Made by a program: the position numbers and the translations under genes
Shown: piece by piece, positions 9,817 through 22,090 of the stretch
Layout: each line of letters starts with the position of its first letter
Position numbering within the stretch: the stretch's first letter is position 1
Assembly (NCBI GenBank): GCA_949987705.1
Contig: CATLJY010000242.1
Span: forward strand, 1 to 64,000
DNA: 64,000 nt
Origin: Thereva unica
Lineage: Eukaryota; Arthropoda; Insecta; Diptera; Therevidae
Direction: 5' to 3'
The notes under the pieces: generated by a model
The model's input: the letters and a program-made list of their open reading frames with translations, nothing else
The model's database searches: none
What the model was told of the DNA's origin: nothing

Positions 9817-12320
9817 AACCATAAGGCAAAACAATGTCAACTCAAAGACAAATTATATTGTAAGAAGTGTAATATAAAGGGACACCTGCAGTCAATTTGT
9901 TTTAAAGACCAGAAACAGCTACAGCTGGAAAAAGAGTCTGAAGATGAAGGGGAAATATACGAAATACAAAACATACCTTTAGGAAATACAACGCAAAATG
10001 ATAAATATTACATTACATTACAATTAAATGGAAAAGTGCTAACGTTGGAAGTAGATACAGGAGCAGCAGTAACTACATGTTCCACAAAATATTTCAGAAA
10101 TAAATCCGGGAAATTGAAGTTAGAAAATACAAAAAGTAGGCTGAAGACGTACACAGGTGAGCTAATAAAACCGAGAGGAATAGCGCATCAAAAAATAAAA
10201 TACAGACATAAAGAAATAGAAGGAAGAATATTCGTAATAGACAGGGAAGTCGACCCAGTTGTAGGAAGGGAATGGACAAGAAAACTCAATCTAGGGTTTG
10301 AGATGAATACAATAGATACAGAGGAAAATGATATTACGGAAAAGGATTTCAAGGTTAAGTTACAGTTAATGCTAGAAGAATATAAAGAATTATTTTCAGA
10401 AGAAGTAGGAAAAATAAAAGATTATCAAGCTGTATTCAAATTGAAAGAAGGTACAGTACCCATATTTCTGAAACCATGACCAGTACCATTCGCACTCAAA
10501 ACCAAGGTGGAAGCCGAAATTGACAGATTGGAAGCAGCAGAAATTTTAGAAAAAGTCACATATTCACAGTGGAGTACACCTGTTGTGCCGGTAATGAAAC
10601 AAAATGGAAAGATACGCTTATGTGCAGACTACAGAGCGACGTTAAATAAAAGCTTAGAAAATGATAACTACCCAATACCAAGAATCGAAGAGATATTTGC
10701 AAAACTAAGCGGTGGAAAATACTTCTGCACACTGGATATAAATCAAGCATACTTACACATGGTAACGAATGAAGAGACGGCCGAAATGCAAGCTATAAGT
10801 ACTTGCAAGGGTACCTACAAAGTAAAACGATTAATGTTTGGAGTAAAAATAGCACCAAATGTTTGGCAAAGATATGTGGACCAAACGTTAGAAGGAATGG
10901 TACAGCCTGTTTCTTCGATGACATCGCCTTACAAGGAAGAACATACATGCAATTATTACATAGGATTAGAACAATATTCCAGAAAATACAAGAATGTGGA
11001 CTACACTTAAATAAGAAGAAATGTCAATTTTTCCAAAAATCCATAAATTACCTGGGACACACAATAAATGAAGAAGGATTACATCCAACAGGTGACAAGA
11101 TCGTCATCATCGCTTCGCACTTTTCTCGGAATGATAAATTATTATCAACAATTTATACCCAACCTGGCCTCAAAACTCCTCTTTACAGACTATTACAGAA
11201 AGAAGTAACATTTACTTGGTCAAAGGAATGTCAGCGAGTTTTTCAACAATTGAAAGACGAAATCTGTGGGGAAAAAATACTTACACCATTCTATGGAAAC
11301 TTACCAGTTACATTGGCTACAGACGCATCTCCTACGGGATTGGGAGCAGTGCTATCACACATAATGCCAGATAAGACGGAAAGACCAATAGCGTTCGCAT
11401 CAAGATCGCTAACAAAAGCGGAACAAGGATACAGCCAGGTGGATAAAGAAGCAACAGCACTAATATGGGGACTAAAAAAGTTTTTCCAATATTGTTACGG
11501 ACGGAAAATTACACTTATTATGGATAATCAGCCGTTGGAAAGAATATTATACCCGGAGAAAACCACACCAGCAACTACAGCTATAAGACTAGTAGTACAC
11601 TACGCTAACTTTCAGGCGGGGTTCAACTATGAAGTAAAACTAAGGAAGACTACAGAACATGCAAATGCGGATTACCTTTCAAGCTTACGGAAGTCCACCG
11701 ATACAAAGATAGACAGTCTGACAGATGATGATGTATTCTACCTAAATCATATCGCGGAGATGCCAATAACGCTGTAAGAAATAAAAGAAGCTACAAGGAA
11801 GGATACGGAATTACAAAAACTATACGTAGACATTCAATCAGGAAAAGAAGACTCGAAAAGACTCCATGAATTCTTCCTACAAGACAACTGCATTTTTTAT
11901 GGAATAAGAGTAGTTATACCTAAGAAACTATAGCCTAAGATTTTTGAAGAATTGCACACGGCCCATACAGGGATAGTAAAAATGAAGGCTCTAGCTAGAA
12001 GTTACGTATGGTGGAGAAATATTGATGGGAATATTGAGCAAGTAGTGAAACAATGCAGGGAGTGTTGTTTAATGCAGAGAAATCCTGCAAAGGGTCCAAT
12101 ACACAGTTGGGAATATCCAAAAGAGCCGTGGAGTCGAATTCATATTGACTATGCAGGACCATTCATGAACCAATACTTTCTGATCGTGGTGGATGCGTAT
12201 ACAAAATGGTTAGAAGTCATACCGACGACATCCATCACCGCTACAGCTACGATCAACATCTTAAAAAAATATACACTACATTCGGTACTCAAGTTTCGGA
12301 CAATGGAAGACAATTCAGAT
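9817..12320 (+). pseudogene. pol: Gypsy-A gag-pol fragment, copy 1
   Basis: This Gypsy pol starts in a gag zinc knuckle (CKKCNIKGHLQSIC), directly after the BEL-1 LTR. It continues with protease (VDTGAAVTT near 10053), RT (LCADYRATLN, then FFDDI), RNase H (ATDASPTGLGAVL near 11320) and the integrase zinc module plus first Asp (HIDYAGPF near 12140). It is broken by TGA at 10477, a frameshift near 10900, and stops at 11775 and 11932. It ends abruptly at the duplication junction. The layout resembles mag/K02A2.6-like Gypsy elements. All lesions are shared with copy 2, so the element was dead before duplication. Confidence 0.88.
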
Positions 12321-12955
12321 CATAGCGAACCCACAATTAAAATAATAAATGTTAAATTTAATTATGAAATAATAAAATAATACGTAATGAACTTATAGCT
12401 AGTAAGACAATATGAAAAATAGACAAAAAACAAAAAACCAAAGAATTGAATAATAAAGGTGAATTTGAATTAAAGATAGCAGTATTTATTTTGATGCAAT
12501 GCATCAAGGAGAGGGGAGAATGTTTCAGCGCGAAACAACACGAAGTAACAAACTGTAGAAGACTACACAAAAATATGAAATAATGAACGAGATTTACCAG
12601 AACTTCTCGTTTATTTCAAATAACTAAAAACTAAACACTAATTAAAACATAAATAAACAAACCTAAAAGAAAAGAACTTAAACTTAACAGAATAATAAAT
12701 AAAACTAACAACTAAATAAACAAACTTAAAGGAAAAAGAACTTAAACCTAAAAGAATAATAAATAAAACTAAACACTTTTAATCTAAACAATAATTTAAA
12801 ACTTAAAACTAACACTACGCAAACAAAACATAACAAGCCCGAGCATAAATAACACCTAAAAAGAAACAACAATGAAAAAAAACTGATAATAAAACTATTT
12901 TAAAATAAATTACCCTTATCAATCGCCAATTCACTATCAATTAATTATTAATTTC

Positions 12956-13526
12956 AATTGAAGAGCGATATTCCAAAACGTACTAAGTCAATTTTTGTTT
13001 AATTTTAATATTGTATTGCTTTCCAATCTATGACGTAGTAGTTATGCATTCACATAAACATTTATCACAAATCACACTCATTCCGATGTATAATGGGTCA
13101 TACAAATGAATTTTCCATCAATTTCAATAGCTAGTATTCATATTGAATTTTTTAAGGTTTTTTTTATATTAAAACTAAAGATTTGAAAAATACTGTTCTT
13201 TCTTTTGCTGGGCTGAACTTTCTGAGGACTGAAAACATTTACCATAGTATCATAATTTTACTATGAAATTTTATTTCAAAATGTACTAAGTAATTGACTT
13301 AGTACATTATGAAAATGTACCACAATAAATAAAACCATTTTTTCATATAAAATGTAGCAAATTTATTTATATTTTTATAAATAATAGTTTCTTTTATCGG
13401 TTTTTTGAGAAAGGAAATAATATTACAGCCCTTTAGGCGAGAGTGAAAGTGATATTCAGTTTTTTTTTATTTCCCACTAATTACATCATAAGAACTTAGC
13501 ACGTTTTGGAATATCGCTCTTCAATT
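12956..13526. mobile_element. MITE in LTR, second copy
   Basis: It has the same 571-bp length and ends as 7671-8241, with a small difference near 13161 (a T run and 'tatatt' instead of 'aatata'). Confidence 0.7.
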
Positions 13527-13924
13527 ATTTAAAAAACCACAAAAAATAGTAATAAAAACAATTAATTATTTCGAAACCACAGAAAACAACTTTAACCCGC
13601 CAACTGAAATGTCAGTGACAATCAGCTGATTGCAAGGAAGTTGAATTGACTGGAACTATCATCGCCATTTTAAAATAGTTCCAGTGGCAGGATCGCCATT
13701 TTTTCGACCAGTGAAAATTGCCATCCCCACTTGCGAGCTCTGGGGGGCTATATAACTCGATGCACGGCAAGAAACTTCGCCTTTATGTCGCTTCGAATAA
13801 AGGTAATGCTGATTGGGTTTACAATCAGTTTAGATAGGGCTTAGATAGCTAGCGAGTGTTCACCGCAGGCTCTTAAAGGTTTAGCTAGGAATTTAAAATC
13901 ATTTTTCAGAACTCTGAATTTTTT

Positions 13925-14556
13925 TTGAATTTCTATTTTTCGGAGACTTAGAAATTTTTCATAATTTCTATTTTTCTGAAACTTAGAAAAAAGTTGGGAA
14001 TTTATATTTTTCTAGAACTTAGAAAAATTTTGAAGGTTCTATTTTTCAGAAACTTAGAAAATTTTCGTGATTTCTATTTTTCTGAAACTTAGAAAAATTT
14101 GGGAATTTTATTTTTCTAAAACTTAGAAAAATTTTGAAAGTTTTATTTTTCGGAAACTTAGAAAATTTTCGTGATTTCTATTTTTCTGAAACTTAGAAAA
14201 ATTTGGGAATTTTATTTTTCTAAAACTTAGAAAAATTTTGAAAGTTTTATTTTTCAGAAACTTAGAGAATTTTCGTGATTTCTATTTTTCTGAAACTTAG
14301 AAAAATTTGGGAATTTTATTTTTCTAAAACTTAGAAAAATTTTGAAAGTTTTATTTTTCAGAAACTTAGAAAATTTTCGTGGTTTCTATTTTTCTGAAAC
14401 TTAGAAAAATTTGGGAATTTTATTTTTCTAAAACTTAGAAAAATTTTGAAAGTTTTATTTTTCAGAAACTTAGAATAGTTTCGTGGTTTCGATTTTTCTG
14501 AAACTTGGAAGGGTTTTGGAATTTATATTTTTCTAAACATAGAAAAATTTAGAGTT
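13925..14556 (+). repeat. LTR minisatellite, second copy (one unit fewer)
   Basis: It has the same halves and order as 8640-9374 but lacks the 104-bp unit corresponding to about 8921-9024. Confidence 0.82.
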
Positions 14557-14797
14557 CAGATTTGTCTGAAGTTTTAAAAAAATTTTCAACAGTTTTAAAA
14601 ACAAGACCACAATTTGTGTTAACACTAACACGAATTAATACAAATTTAACGTAACGTAGCTTTAAATAGTAGATATTAAGTTAGCATTGTACCATATAGG
14701 CAAGAATAAATTTGTTTTAAACTGACCCAAGCTCTTTCTTTTGAGCAAGAACCAACCTATCCATTTTTTTACATTGCAGCTAAGCGACGCCGCAACA

Positions 14798-17700
14798 AAC
14801 CATAAGGCAAAACAATGTCAACTCAAAGACAAATTATATTGTAAGAAGTGTAATATAAAGGGACACCTGCAGTCAATTTGTTTTAAAGACCAGAAACAGC
14901 TACAGCTGGAAAAAGAGTCTGAAGATGAAGGGGAAATATACGAAATACAAAACATACCTTTAGGAAATACAACGCAAAATGATAAATATTACATTACATT
15001 ACAATTAAATGGAAAAGTGCTAACGTTGGAAGTAGATACAGGAGCAGCAGTAACTACATGTTCCACAAAATATTTCAGAAATAAATCCGGGAAATTGAAG
15101 TTAGAAAATACAAAAAGTAGGCTGAAGACGTACACAGGTGAGCTAATAAAACCGAGAGGAATAGCGCATCAAAAAATAAAATACAGACATAAAGAAATAG
15201 AAGGAAGAATATTCGTAATAGACAGGGAAGTCGACCCAGTTGTAGGAAGGGAATGGACAAGAAAACTCAATCTAGGGTTTGAGATGAATACAATAGATAC
15301 AGAGGAAAATGATATTACGGAAAAGGATTTCAAGGTTAAGTTACAGTTAATGCTAGAAGAATATAAAGAATTATTTTCAGAAGAAGTAGGAAAAATAAAA
15401 GATTATCAAGCTGTATTCAAATTGAAAGAAGGTACAGTACCCATATTTCTGAAACCATGACCAGTACCATTCGCACTCAAAACCAAGGTGGAAGCCGAAA
15501 TTGACAGATTGGAAGCAGCAGAAATTTTAGAAAAAGTCACATATTCACAGTGGAGTACACCTGTTGTGCCGGTAATGAAACAAAATGGAAAGATACGCTT
15601 ATGTGCAGACTACAGAGCGACGTTAAATAAAAGCTTAGAAAATGATAACTACCCAATACCAAGAATCGAAGAGATATTTGCAAAACTAAGCGGTGGAAAA
15701 TACTTCTGCACACTGGATATAAATCAAGCATACTTACACATGGTAACGAATGAAGAGACGGCCGAAATGCAAGCTATAAGTACTTGCAAGGGTACCTACA
15801 AAGTAAAACGATTAATGTTTGGAGTAAAAATAGCACCAAATGTTTGGCAAAGATATGTGGACCAAACGTTAGAAGGAATGGTACAGCCTGTTTCTTCGAT
15901 GACATCGCCTTACAAGGAAGAACATACATGCAATTATTACATAGGATTAGAACAATATTCCAGAAAATACAAGAATGTGGACTACACTTAAATAAGAAGA
16001 AATGTCAATTTTTCCAAAAATCCATAAATTACCTGGGACACACAATAAATGAAGAAGGATTACATCCAACAGGTGACAAGATCGTCATCATCGCTTCGCA
16101 CTTTTCTCGGAATGATAAATTATTATCAACAATTTATACCCAACCTGGCCTCAAAACTCCTCTTTACAGACTATTACAGAAAGAAGTAACATTTACTTGG
16201 TCAAAGGAATGTCAGCGAGTTTTTCAACAATTGAAAGACGAAATCTGTGGGGAAAAAATACTTACACCATTCTATGGAAACTTACCAGTTACATTGGCTA
16301 CAGACGCATCTCCTACGGGATTGGGAGCAGTGCTATCACACATAATGCCAGATAAGACGGAAAGACCAATAGCGTTCGCATCAAGATCGCTAACAAAAGC
16401 GGAACAAGGATACAGCCAGGTGGATAAAGAAGCAACAGCACTAATATGGGGACTAAAAAAGTTTTTCCAATATTGTTACGGACGGAAAATTACACTTATT
16501 ATGGATAATCAGCCGTTGGAAAGAATATTATACCCGGAGAAAACCACACCAGCAACTACAGCTATAAGACTAGTAGTACACTACGCTAACTTTCAGGCGG
16601 GGTTCAACTATGAAGTAAAACTAAGGAAGACTACAGAACATGCAAATGCGGATTACCTTTCAAGCTTACGGAAGTCCACCGATACAAAGATAGACAGTCT
16701 GACAGATGATGATGTATTCTACCTAAATCATATCGCGGAGATGCCAATAACGCTGTAAGAAATAAAAGAAGCTACAAGGAAGGATACGGAATTACAAAAA
16801 CTATACGTAGACATTCAATCAGGAAAAGAAGACTCGAAAAGACTCCATGAATTCTTCCTACAAGACAACTGCATTTTTTATGGAATAAGAGTAGTTATAC
16901 CTAAGAAACTATAGCCTAAGATTTTTGAAGAATTGCACACGGCCCATACAGGGATAGTAAAAATGAAGGCTCTAGCTAGAAGTTACGTATGGTGGAGAAA
17001 TATTGATGGGAATATTGAGCAAGTAGTGAAACAATGCAGGGAGTGTTGTTTAATGCAGAGAAATCCTGCAAAGGGTCCAATACACAGTTGGGAATATCCA
17101 AAAGAGCCGTGGAGTCGAATTCATATTGACTATGCAGGACCATTCATGAACCAATACTTTCTGATCGTGGTGGATGCGTATACAAAATGGTTAGAAGTCA
17201 TACCGACGACATCCATCACCGCTACAGCTACGATCAACATCTTAAAAAAATATACACTACATTCGGTACTCAAGTTTCGGACAATGGAAGACAATTCAGA
17301 TCAGAAGAAATGGGAAGATTTTTAAGAGAAAATGGAATCTTAGCAAAGTTCACAGCACCATTTCACCCTTCAATGAACGGCCAAGCAGAGAGGTACGTGC
17401 AAACGTTTAAAAGGAAATTAAAAGCTATGGCAAATGAAGAAGGCTGTCTACAGGAGAAGCTACAGAAATTTCTAATGATGTACAGGAAAACACCCAACAG
17501 CACCACAGGGTTAAGTCCAGCGGAGATGATGTTCAAAAGACTTTACAGAACAAGGATTGATTTAGTAAAAAGAGCACAACTTAAAGAGAAAACGGACAAA
17601 GAGGAAGAGATAGTAGTAAATAAAGAATTCAAAAACGGAGATGGAGTACAGATCAGAATTTATGACAGTAACAAATGGAAATTCGGGAATATAAAAATAG

Positions 17701-18099
17701 AACTGGAAAACTACATTATGAGGTGGAGGCAGATGGCAACATACACCAAAAACATGTGGATCAAATTATAAAGACGTCATGCATAAACAACAACCCGAAC
17801 AGGATGCACCCATACACTACAGCTGCACCAAGTGACCCCTACATAGAATCAGTGGCACCAACTGGTACCGAAAAGAGGAAAGATACAACACCCGCATCGG
17901 AAGAAGAAAAGTCTCCTTCAGGAACACAAATTATGCCTACGGAAGTTCAACCTGGATCTCGAACGACAGATCCCATAGTTGCAGTACCGGTGGATGAGGC
18001 ACCTGCACCTACAGAGATGGATCTACGTCGCAGCGGGAGGATGAGAAGACCGCCGAACCGCCTGAACCTGTAACAAGGAAGTTACAATGAGGGAGAGAA
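14798..18099 (+). pseudogene. pol: Gypsy-A gag-pol, copy 2, running to the 3' end
   Basis: It is identical in protein sequence to copy 1 up to 17303, then completes the integrase: VSDNGRQF (after a frameshift near 17270) and the segment with NGQAERYVQ carrying the catalytic Glu region. A last frame, 17675-18073, gives the integrase C-terminal module (YEVEADGNIHQKHVDQI) and a Pro/Thr-rich tail ending RRSGRMRRPPNRLNL, typical of mag-like Gypsy pol. Stops at 15458 and 16756, the RT frameshift and further frameshifts near 17270 and 17690 make it nonfunctional. The 5' gag portion is absent because BEL-1 interrupts it. Confidence 0.88.
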
Positions 18100-18283
18100 T
18101 GTTATGGCAGCACTGGCAGTATGGAACTACCCACACACCAGCGCCACCAGGAAAAAGTCTCTCGTTGTGAAATTCGCTACATGGACATCGGATTTATTAT
18201 AAGCGATAAATATTATAACTTCAAATAACAAATAATAAAGTATTATTAACCAAGGGAAGAGTTTCATTAATACAGACATTACA
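18100..18283 (+). repeat. Gypsy-A 3' LTR (~184 bp)
   Basis: A purine tract (AATGAGGGAGAGAA) precedes TGTTATGGCAGCAC, the classic Gypsy LTR start. A TATA-like stretch near 18197 and AATAAAG near 18234 follow, and a CA end at 18283 is plausible. The right boundary is estimated because no second LTR is in the window. Confidence 0.7.
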
Positions 18284-18737
18284 AATAATTAAACGGGTAG
18301 AGAAAAAAATGAATTCACTTAAGGTGGATATTGCAACACGGATGGAGAAAAGTGTATTAGGAATAAATATTCAATACATTAAGGATTACAAAATATATGT
18401 GAATACAATAGGTAAGAGACGTTATAATGTACTATTATAAATATTACTAGTTTGAATAGATAGCTATTTCTTGAATTATTCTCCTGTTTAACCCGTTCGC
18501 GTTCAACGAGTATTCGCGTTTGGTAGGATGTTATGATAGATTGCCAGCACAGATATACTAGTTGTATTTGAAATGCGTTCGTGTTTGAAATTTCCAAATG
18601 TTATGTGGCCGCATACGTAAATATATGTATGTTATTTTTGATTTGTTTTTATAGTTAAAAGTGCGCAAACATTAAAAAATTTTGAGTCCTGAGCATTCTC
18701 ACTGCCAACTACGAGTATTTAATTTTATGCCTGCAAA
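18284..18737. other. AT-rich stretch, nothing recognised
   Basis: No ORF longer than about 70 codons with recognisable similarity, no clear repeat and no structural RNA signature were seen. Confidence 0.5.
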
Positions 18738-18739
18738 TA

Positions 18740-19382
18740 CCCAGTAGGACCGGTAAGCTTACAGAAGTACTGAAATCAGCACTTACTGGTAAGGGGTAGG
18801 CCTTACCACTCCCTTTTACAGAAATGCTTACTTTTACACAAGGTAAGGGGTAAGGCCTTACTTTAGTACTTACCTTAGAGTACTTATAGAACTGCTCATA
18901 GTAAGGCAGCAAATGGAACATTGCAAAAAGAGCTATTCATGGGCGCCTGTGGATATGTGATCCGGTGTCGAAATGCTTTTATTTCTTCATCTTTTACAAA
19001 TGCCTTTTTTTCCAAGCCCGAGAGTGGCTTTACCTAAGCAGTCCCCCAACTAAATTCTCCATTTCTCCAAAGCTGCTTGTCCTCCGTATCGAATGAGAGC
19101 CGGGCTATTGAGTATGCTAAAGTCGCATTTTATGTCGACGAATATGATTGCCCGTTTTCTTTCTTTCTATAAAATTTATGAAAGCTCCAGGAAAGCTCCC
19201 TTTAGTCATCGGGCAGACTCTCACTTGTTTGGATATAATTCTGGACTACACCTTACCATCTGACTTCTCTTGTAATGGGGTTTGTAAGGGCTCATCTAGC
19301 ACCAAAAAAAGGGGTACCCCTTACCAGATGAGTACTTATTTCAGTGCTCCATCGGTAAGGCCTTCCTAGAATTCCTACTGGG
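18740..19382. mobile_element. MITE with ~70-bp imperfect terminal inverted repeats
   Basis: It starts CCCAGTAGG and ends CCTACTGGG, each side flanked by TA. The arms continue imperfectly inwards, sharing 'gtactgaaat', 'agcact' and 'ctggtaaggggta'. There is no coding capacity. The TA target favours a Tc1/mariner relation, but the family is not recognised. Confidence 0.6.
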
Positions 19383-19402
19383 TAATTATCTATGGCAAAA
19401 TA

Positions 19403-19720
19403 CAGACCTGGCCAAAAAATTACAAACACTAGTAAGGTTTTCTCAAGTCTGTATTGAAATTATATTCTAGAATAGGAAATCTTACTTTATTATCAAATAT
19501 TTATTTATAAGCCTAAAGTGCGTTAAAATTTTAAAATAAATACTTAATATTTATCCTTTTTGGCATGTTCTCTACGCAAAATTGAATTTTTTAACTTCAC
19601 ACGCCATATTTTTTTAATAATTTCTATTAAAATTGTTCTATTATCTATTATAAATTGATCTTTTTCGTGCCACATATTTTGAATTGAGCTTAAATCAGGT
19701 GAATTTCCTGGCCGTGGAAA
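19403..19720 (-). pseudogene. Tc1-like transposase C-terminal fragment and terminal repeat
   Basis: On the minus strand 19718-19566 reads a Tc1-type tail: PGNSPDLSSIQNMW matches the conserved GNSPDLNPIENLW block that carries the third acidic residue region. The terminal repeat lies at 19403 (CAGACCTGGCCAAAAAATTA), next to TA, so this is the element's 3' end. Everything upstream of the PGNSPDL block is missing. Confidence 0.75.
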
Positions 19721-20197
19721 AAAATGAAAAATGAAAAGTGTTTTTCATGGAAAAAGGGGAATGTGGGGAATTATTTAAAGGGGAATTATTTAAAGGGGAA
19801 TTATTTAAAATAATTAGGAAAATCCAATTTATTACTGAAAAGTAATTAGGAAAATCCAACCAAAAAACATAAATACCCTCAAGATTTTTCCTGGAAGAAA
19901 AGATGCAGCTAATAATGAAATTAACAAGTGTTTGTAATATTTTATTCAGGAGCTGCATATACGTAATACTAGCAAAGAAAAAATAGATTTTAGATAGACG
20001 CAAACACTCAAAACAGTTTTGCCAATGTGAATTAGCTCACATAATTTAACGCGGCAGCGAATGGCTTAAACAATTTTGTTACTGCATATTGTATAATTGT
20101 TATTGTTTACTTCGACATACATCTTAACCTAAAATGTTATTTATTAGGTTTGATTAATACAGACATGTTGTAAAAATGTATTTCATATCTTGCAGGT
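19721..20197. repeat. Non-coding stretch with short tandem repeats
   Basis: GGGGAATTATTTAAA occurs three times in tandem around 19769-19810, and 'taattaggaaaatccaa' twice at 19812-19860. Nothing else was recognised up to the hAT fragment. Confidence 0.55.
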
Positions 20198-22090
20198 ATG
20201 ATTGAAATAAGTAGGAGACATACTGCACACTTTCTAAAGGAAGAAATCCTTAGATGTCTTCAGGAATTTAAAATTGATATAAAGCAAATTTATTCCAACT
20301 TCAAGAGATTCAGAAAGAAAATAATAATATTTATGAGGAAAACGATCGTGAGGAAGAGGAGATACAGCCACAAATCGCTTCCGTATTATCGGTAGTGCGG
20401 TGTGCTGCGCACCCAATGCAGTTAGCAGCACATGACGTAATCAAAAGACTAGAGACAGAGTTAAACCAATGTTGAAAACTCGTTAAAAAAATACGAACAT
20501 CTATTAGAGGAGGTGATATTAATAGTACTATGCCAACTCTTGATAATGCGACAAGATGTAATTCCACCTTCAACATGGTCAATTCCATATTGTCACAAAA
20601 AGAATACATTGAGAATCTGGAGAACATCATCAACATAGATTTTAACTGGACTTTCGTAAACAATTTTGTGGATGCATTTCATCATTTAGCTGACTGTCGT
20701 TGAAATTCCAAAGCGAGCAATATAGGTATTATATATTAGGAGATTTTTATAGGGACTGGTTGTCATGTGAATTAGAATTGGCAGATATAGCACACCAAAA
20801 TAGTTATGCAGCCTCACTACATCAAGCAATGGTGAGCAGAAAACAGAAATTATTTAAGCACCATGCCTTTCGTTCAGCCCTTTAGTTGTACCCCCGCTTT
20901 AATTTTACTGGTTCTGAAATACTAACTGAAGAACAGAAAACAATTGCACGGGTAAATTGTTTATTTTTATTACAGGGTCCGCCATGTAACGTTTTTTTTT
21001 CAACTAGTCCTTATTTCGTGTATGGCAACACTTAGCTCATGTCTGATTTGACAGATAATTAGTTTTATCCTTCCGCTGAACGAATATGGTTGTGTATACG
21101 CTTGAAAAACGCTGGGAAATATTGCGGCATTACTTTGAAAATCATGGTAATGTTGCAGAATGTGTGCGAAAATTGCGTACGGATTTTGGAAGAAGAGAAG
21201 CACCGTCAGCTCCGTATGTTCGTTACCTTGTGAAAAAAGTGAAAGAAACTGGCATCCTCATCGATAAACCAACGGTGAAAAGCCAAAAACAATGCGTACA
21301 CCCGAGAATATTGCTGCTGTGGCCGAAAGTGTGCGTAAATCGCCATCAACATCAGTTCACCGTCGTTCTCAACAATTGGACATTTCGCAAACATCAAAGA
21401 CGCAGACAAAATTGGACCGATCGTGTAGGCTACTGTATGGCCAGCCGAGGCAGCCATTTGCATGAAATTATTTTCCATCATTAACCGGAGGGATTGTACT
21501 TTCAAATAAAAAAAGAAATTATAGCATTTTTTTATAGCATTTTCAAAAAAAAGTTATTTGGCGGACCCTTTATAAAACAACTTTTTCAATCTTATTATAA
21601 TTTTGATTTTTTTGCAGAAGCATCTGTTGCAAACCTATGATGTGATCGCCAATATAGAAGAAACTACGGCAGCGGAATCTTTAAATGACAGTAAAAATTT
21701 GTTCATTGAAAATACTACGGATCCAGTCGATGTTGATGATACACCAGCACATAAATACTCCAAATTAACGCTTCTCATCAACGAAACAACAACAAACTCC
21801 CAATCACAGACATCAGCGCAAAGATCACTAAAGCAGAAGCTAGCAATGTTATGTGATCACACCAGGGAGCCACTAGAGACAAATGTCTTGGAAAATTATA
21901 AAAAATGACGCAATGACGCACAATTAGCAAAACTTGTAGAAGTTGCACTTGCTGTTCCTGCTTCGCAAGTGCATTCAGTGCTTTGCCAACAGTACTTACT
22001 AAATTCTTGTTCATGTTCCCCGAGCCAGAAGCCCTGAAGAGCCTGACTGTAAGCGTATTCACATACATGAAAAAATGCGGAAGAAATTCA
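20198..22090 (+). pseudogene. hAT-family transposase pseudogene
   Basis: Blocks appear in the right order but in several frames. 20198-20295 (HFLKEEILRCLQEF) comes first. VVRCAAHPMQLAAHDVIKRL near 20390 is the hAT RCAAH signature. Next are 20700-20960, with YRDWLSCELELADIA and then LYPRFNF, the LDPRF block. After the inserted mariner-type element comes HLLQTYDVIANIEE at 21618. LVEVALAVPASQV near 21930 is the start of the C-terminal dimerisation domain. The TTDNG catalytic block expected after KQIYS is missing, and stops and frameshifts occur throughout. It is dead. N-terminal zinc-finger sequence was not found. Confidence 0.8.
20973..21570 (+). mobile_element. Small mariner-family element inside the hAT pseudogene
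   Basis: The ends CAGGGTCCGCC and GGCGGACCCTT are inverted and flanked by TA on both sides. Inside, 21086-21250 reads a helix-turn-helix domain (YTLEKRWEILRHYFENHG) of the DUF4817 type. Then, after a frameshift near 21300, it reads ENIAAVAESVRKSPSTS and QQLDISQTS, the second DNA-binding helix region. No DDE domain is present, so this is an internally deleted 598-bp derivative. Confidence 0.82.

Larger units (their letters stand above)
7028..12320 (+). repeat. Tandem duplication, unit 1 (5293 bp)
   Basis: The unit covers the BEL-1 tail, 3' LTR and Gypsy-A up to its integrase. At 12320/12321 Gypsy-A jumps back to the BEL-1 ORF3 end, and everything from 7028 repeats. The junction shares two bases (CA) between the two parent sequences. 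Proteins read from both copies of Gypsy-A are identical over hundreds of residues. Confidence 0.9.
12521..14797 (+). repeat. Duplicated BEL-1 LTR in unit 2
   Basis: It starts TGTTTCAGCG after the duplicated polypurine tract and ends CAACA, joined to Gypsy-A exactly as at 9816/9817. It is 2277 bp long; the difference from 2589 bp is the three deletions listed for unit 2. TATATAA and AATAAA are conserved near 13749 and 13796. Confidence 0.88.
12321..17303 (+). repeat. Tandem duplication, unit 2 (~4.98 kb)
   Basis: It is colinear with unit 1 but shorter by 312 bp in total. An 8-bp loss lies near 12571, one 104-bp minisatellite unit is missing, and a 200-bp deletion at 14632 removes the counterpart of 9451-9650 with GAA microhomology. 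A few substitutions occur, for example near 13161. Beyond 17303 the sequence continues into the rest of Gypsy-A, which unit 1 lacks. Confidence 0.9.
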
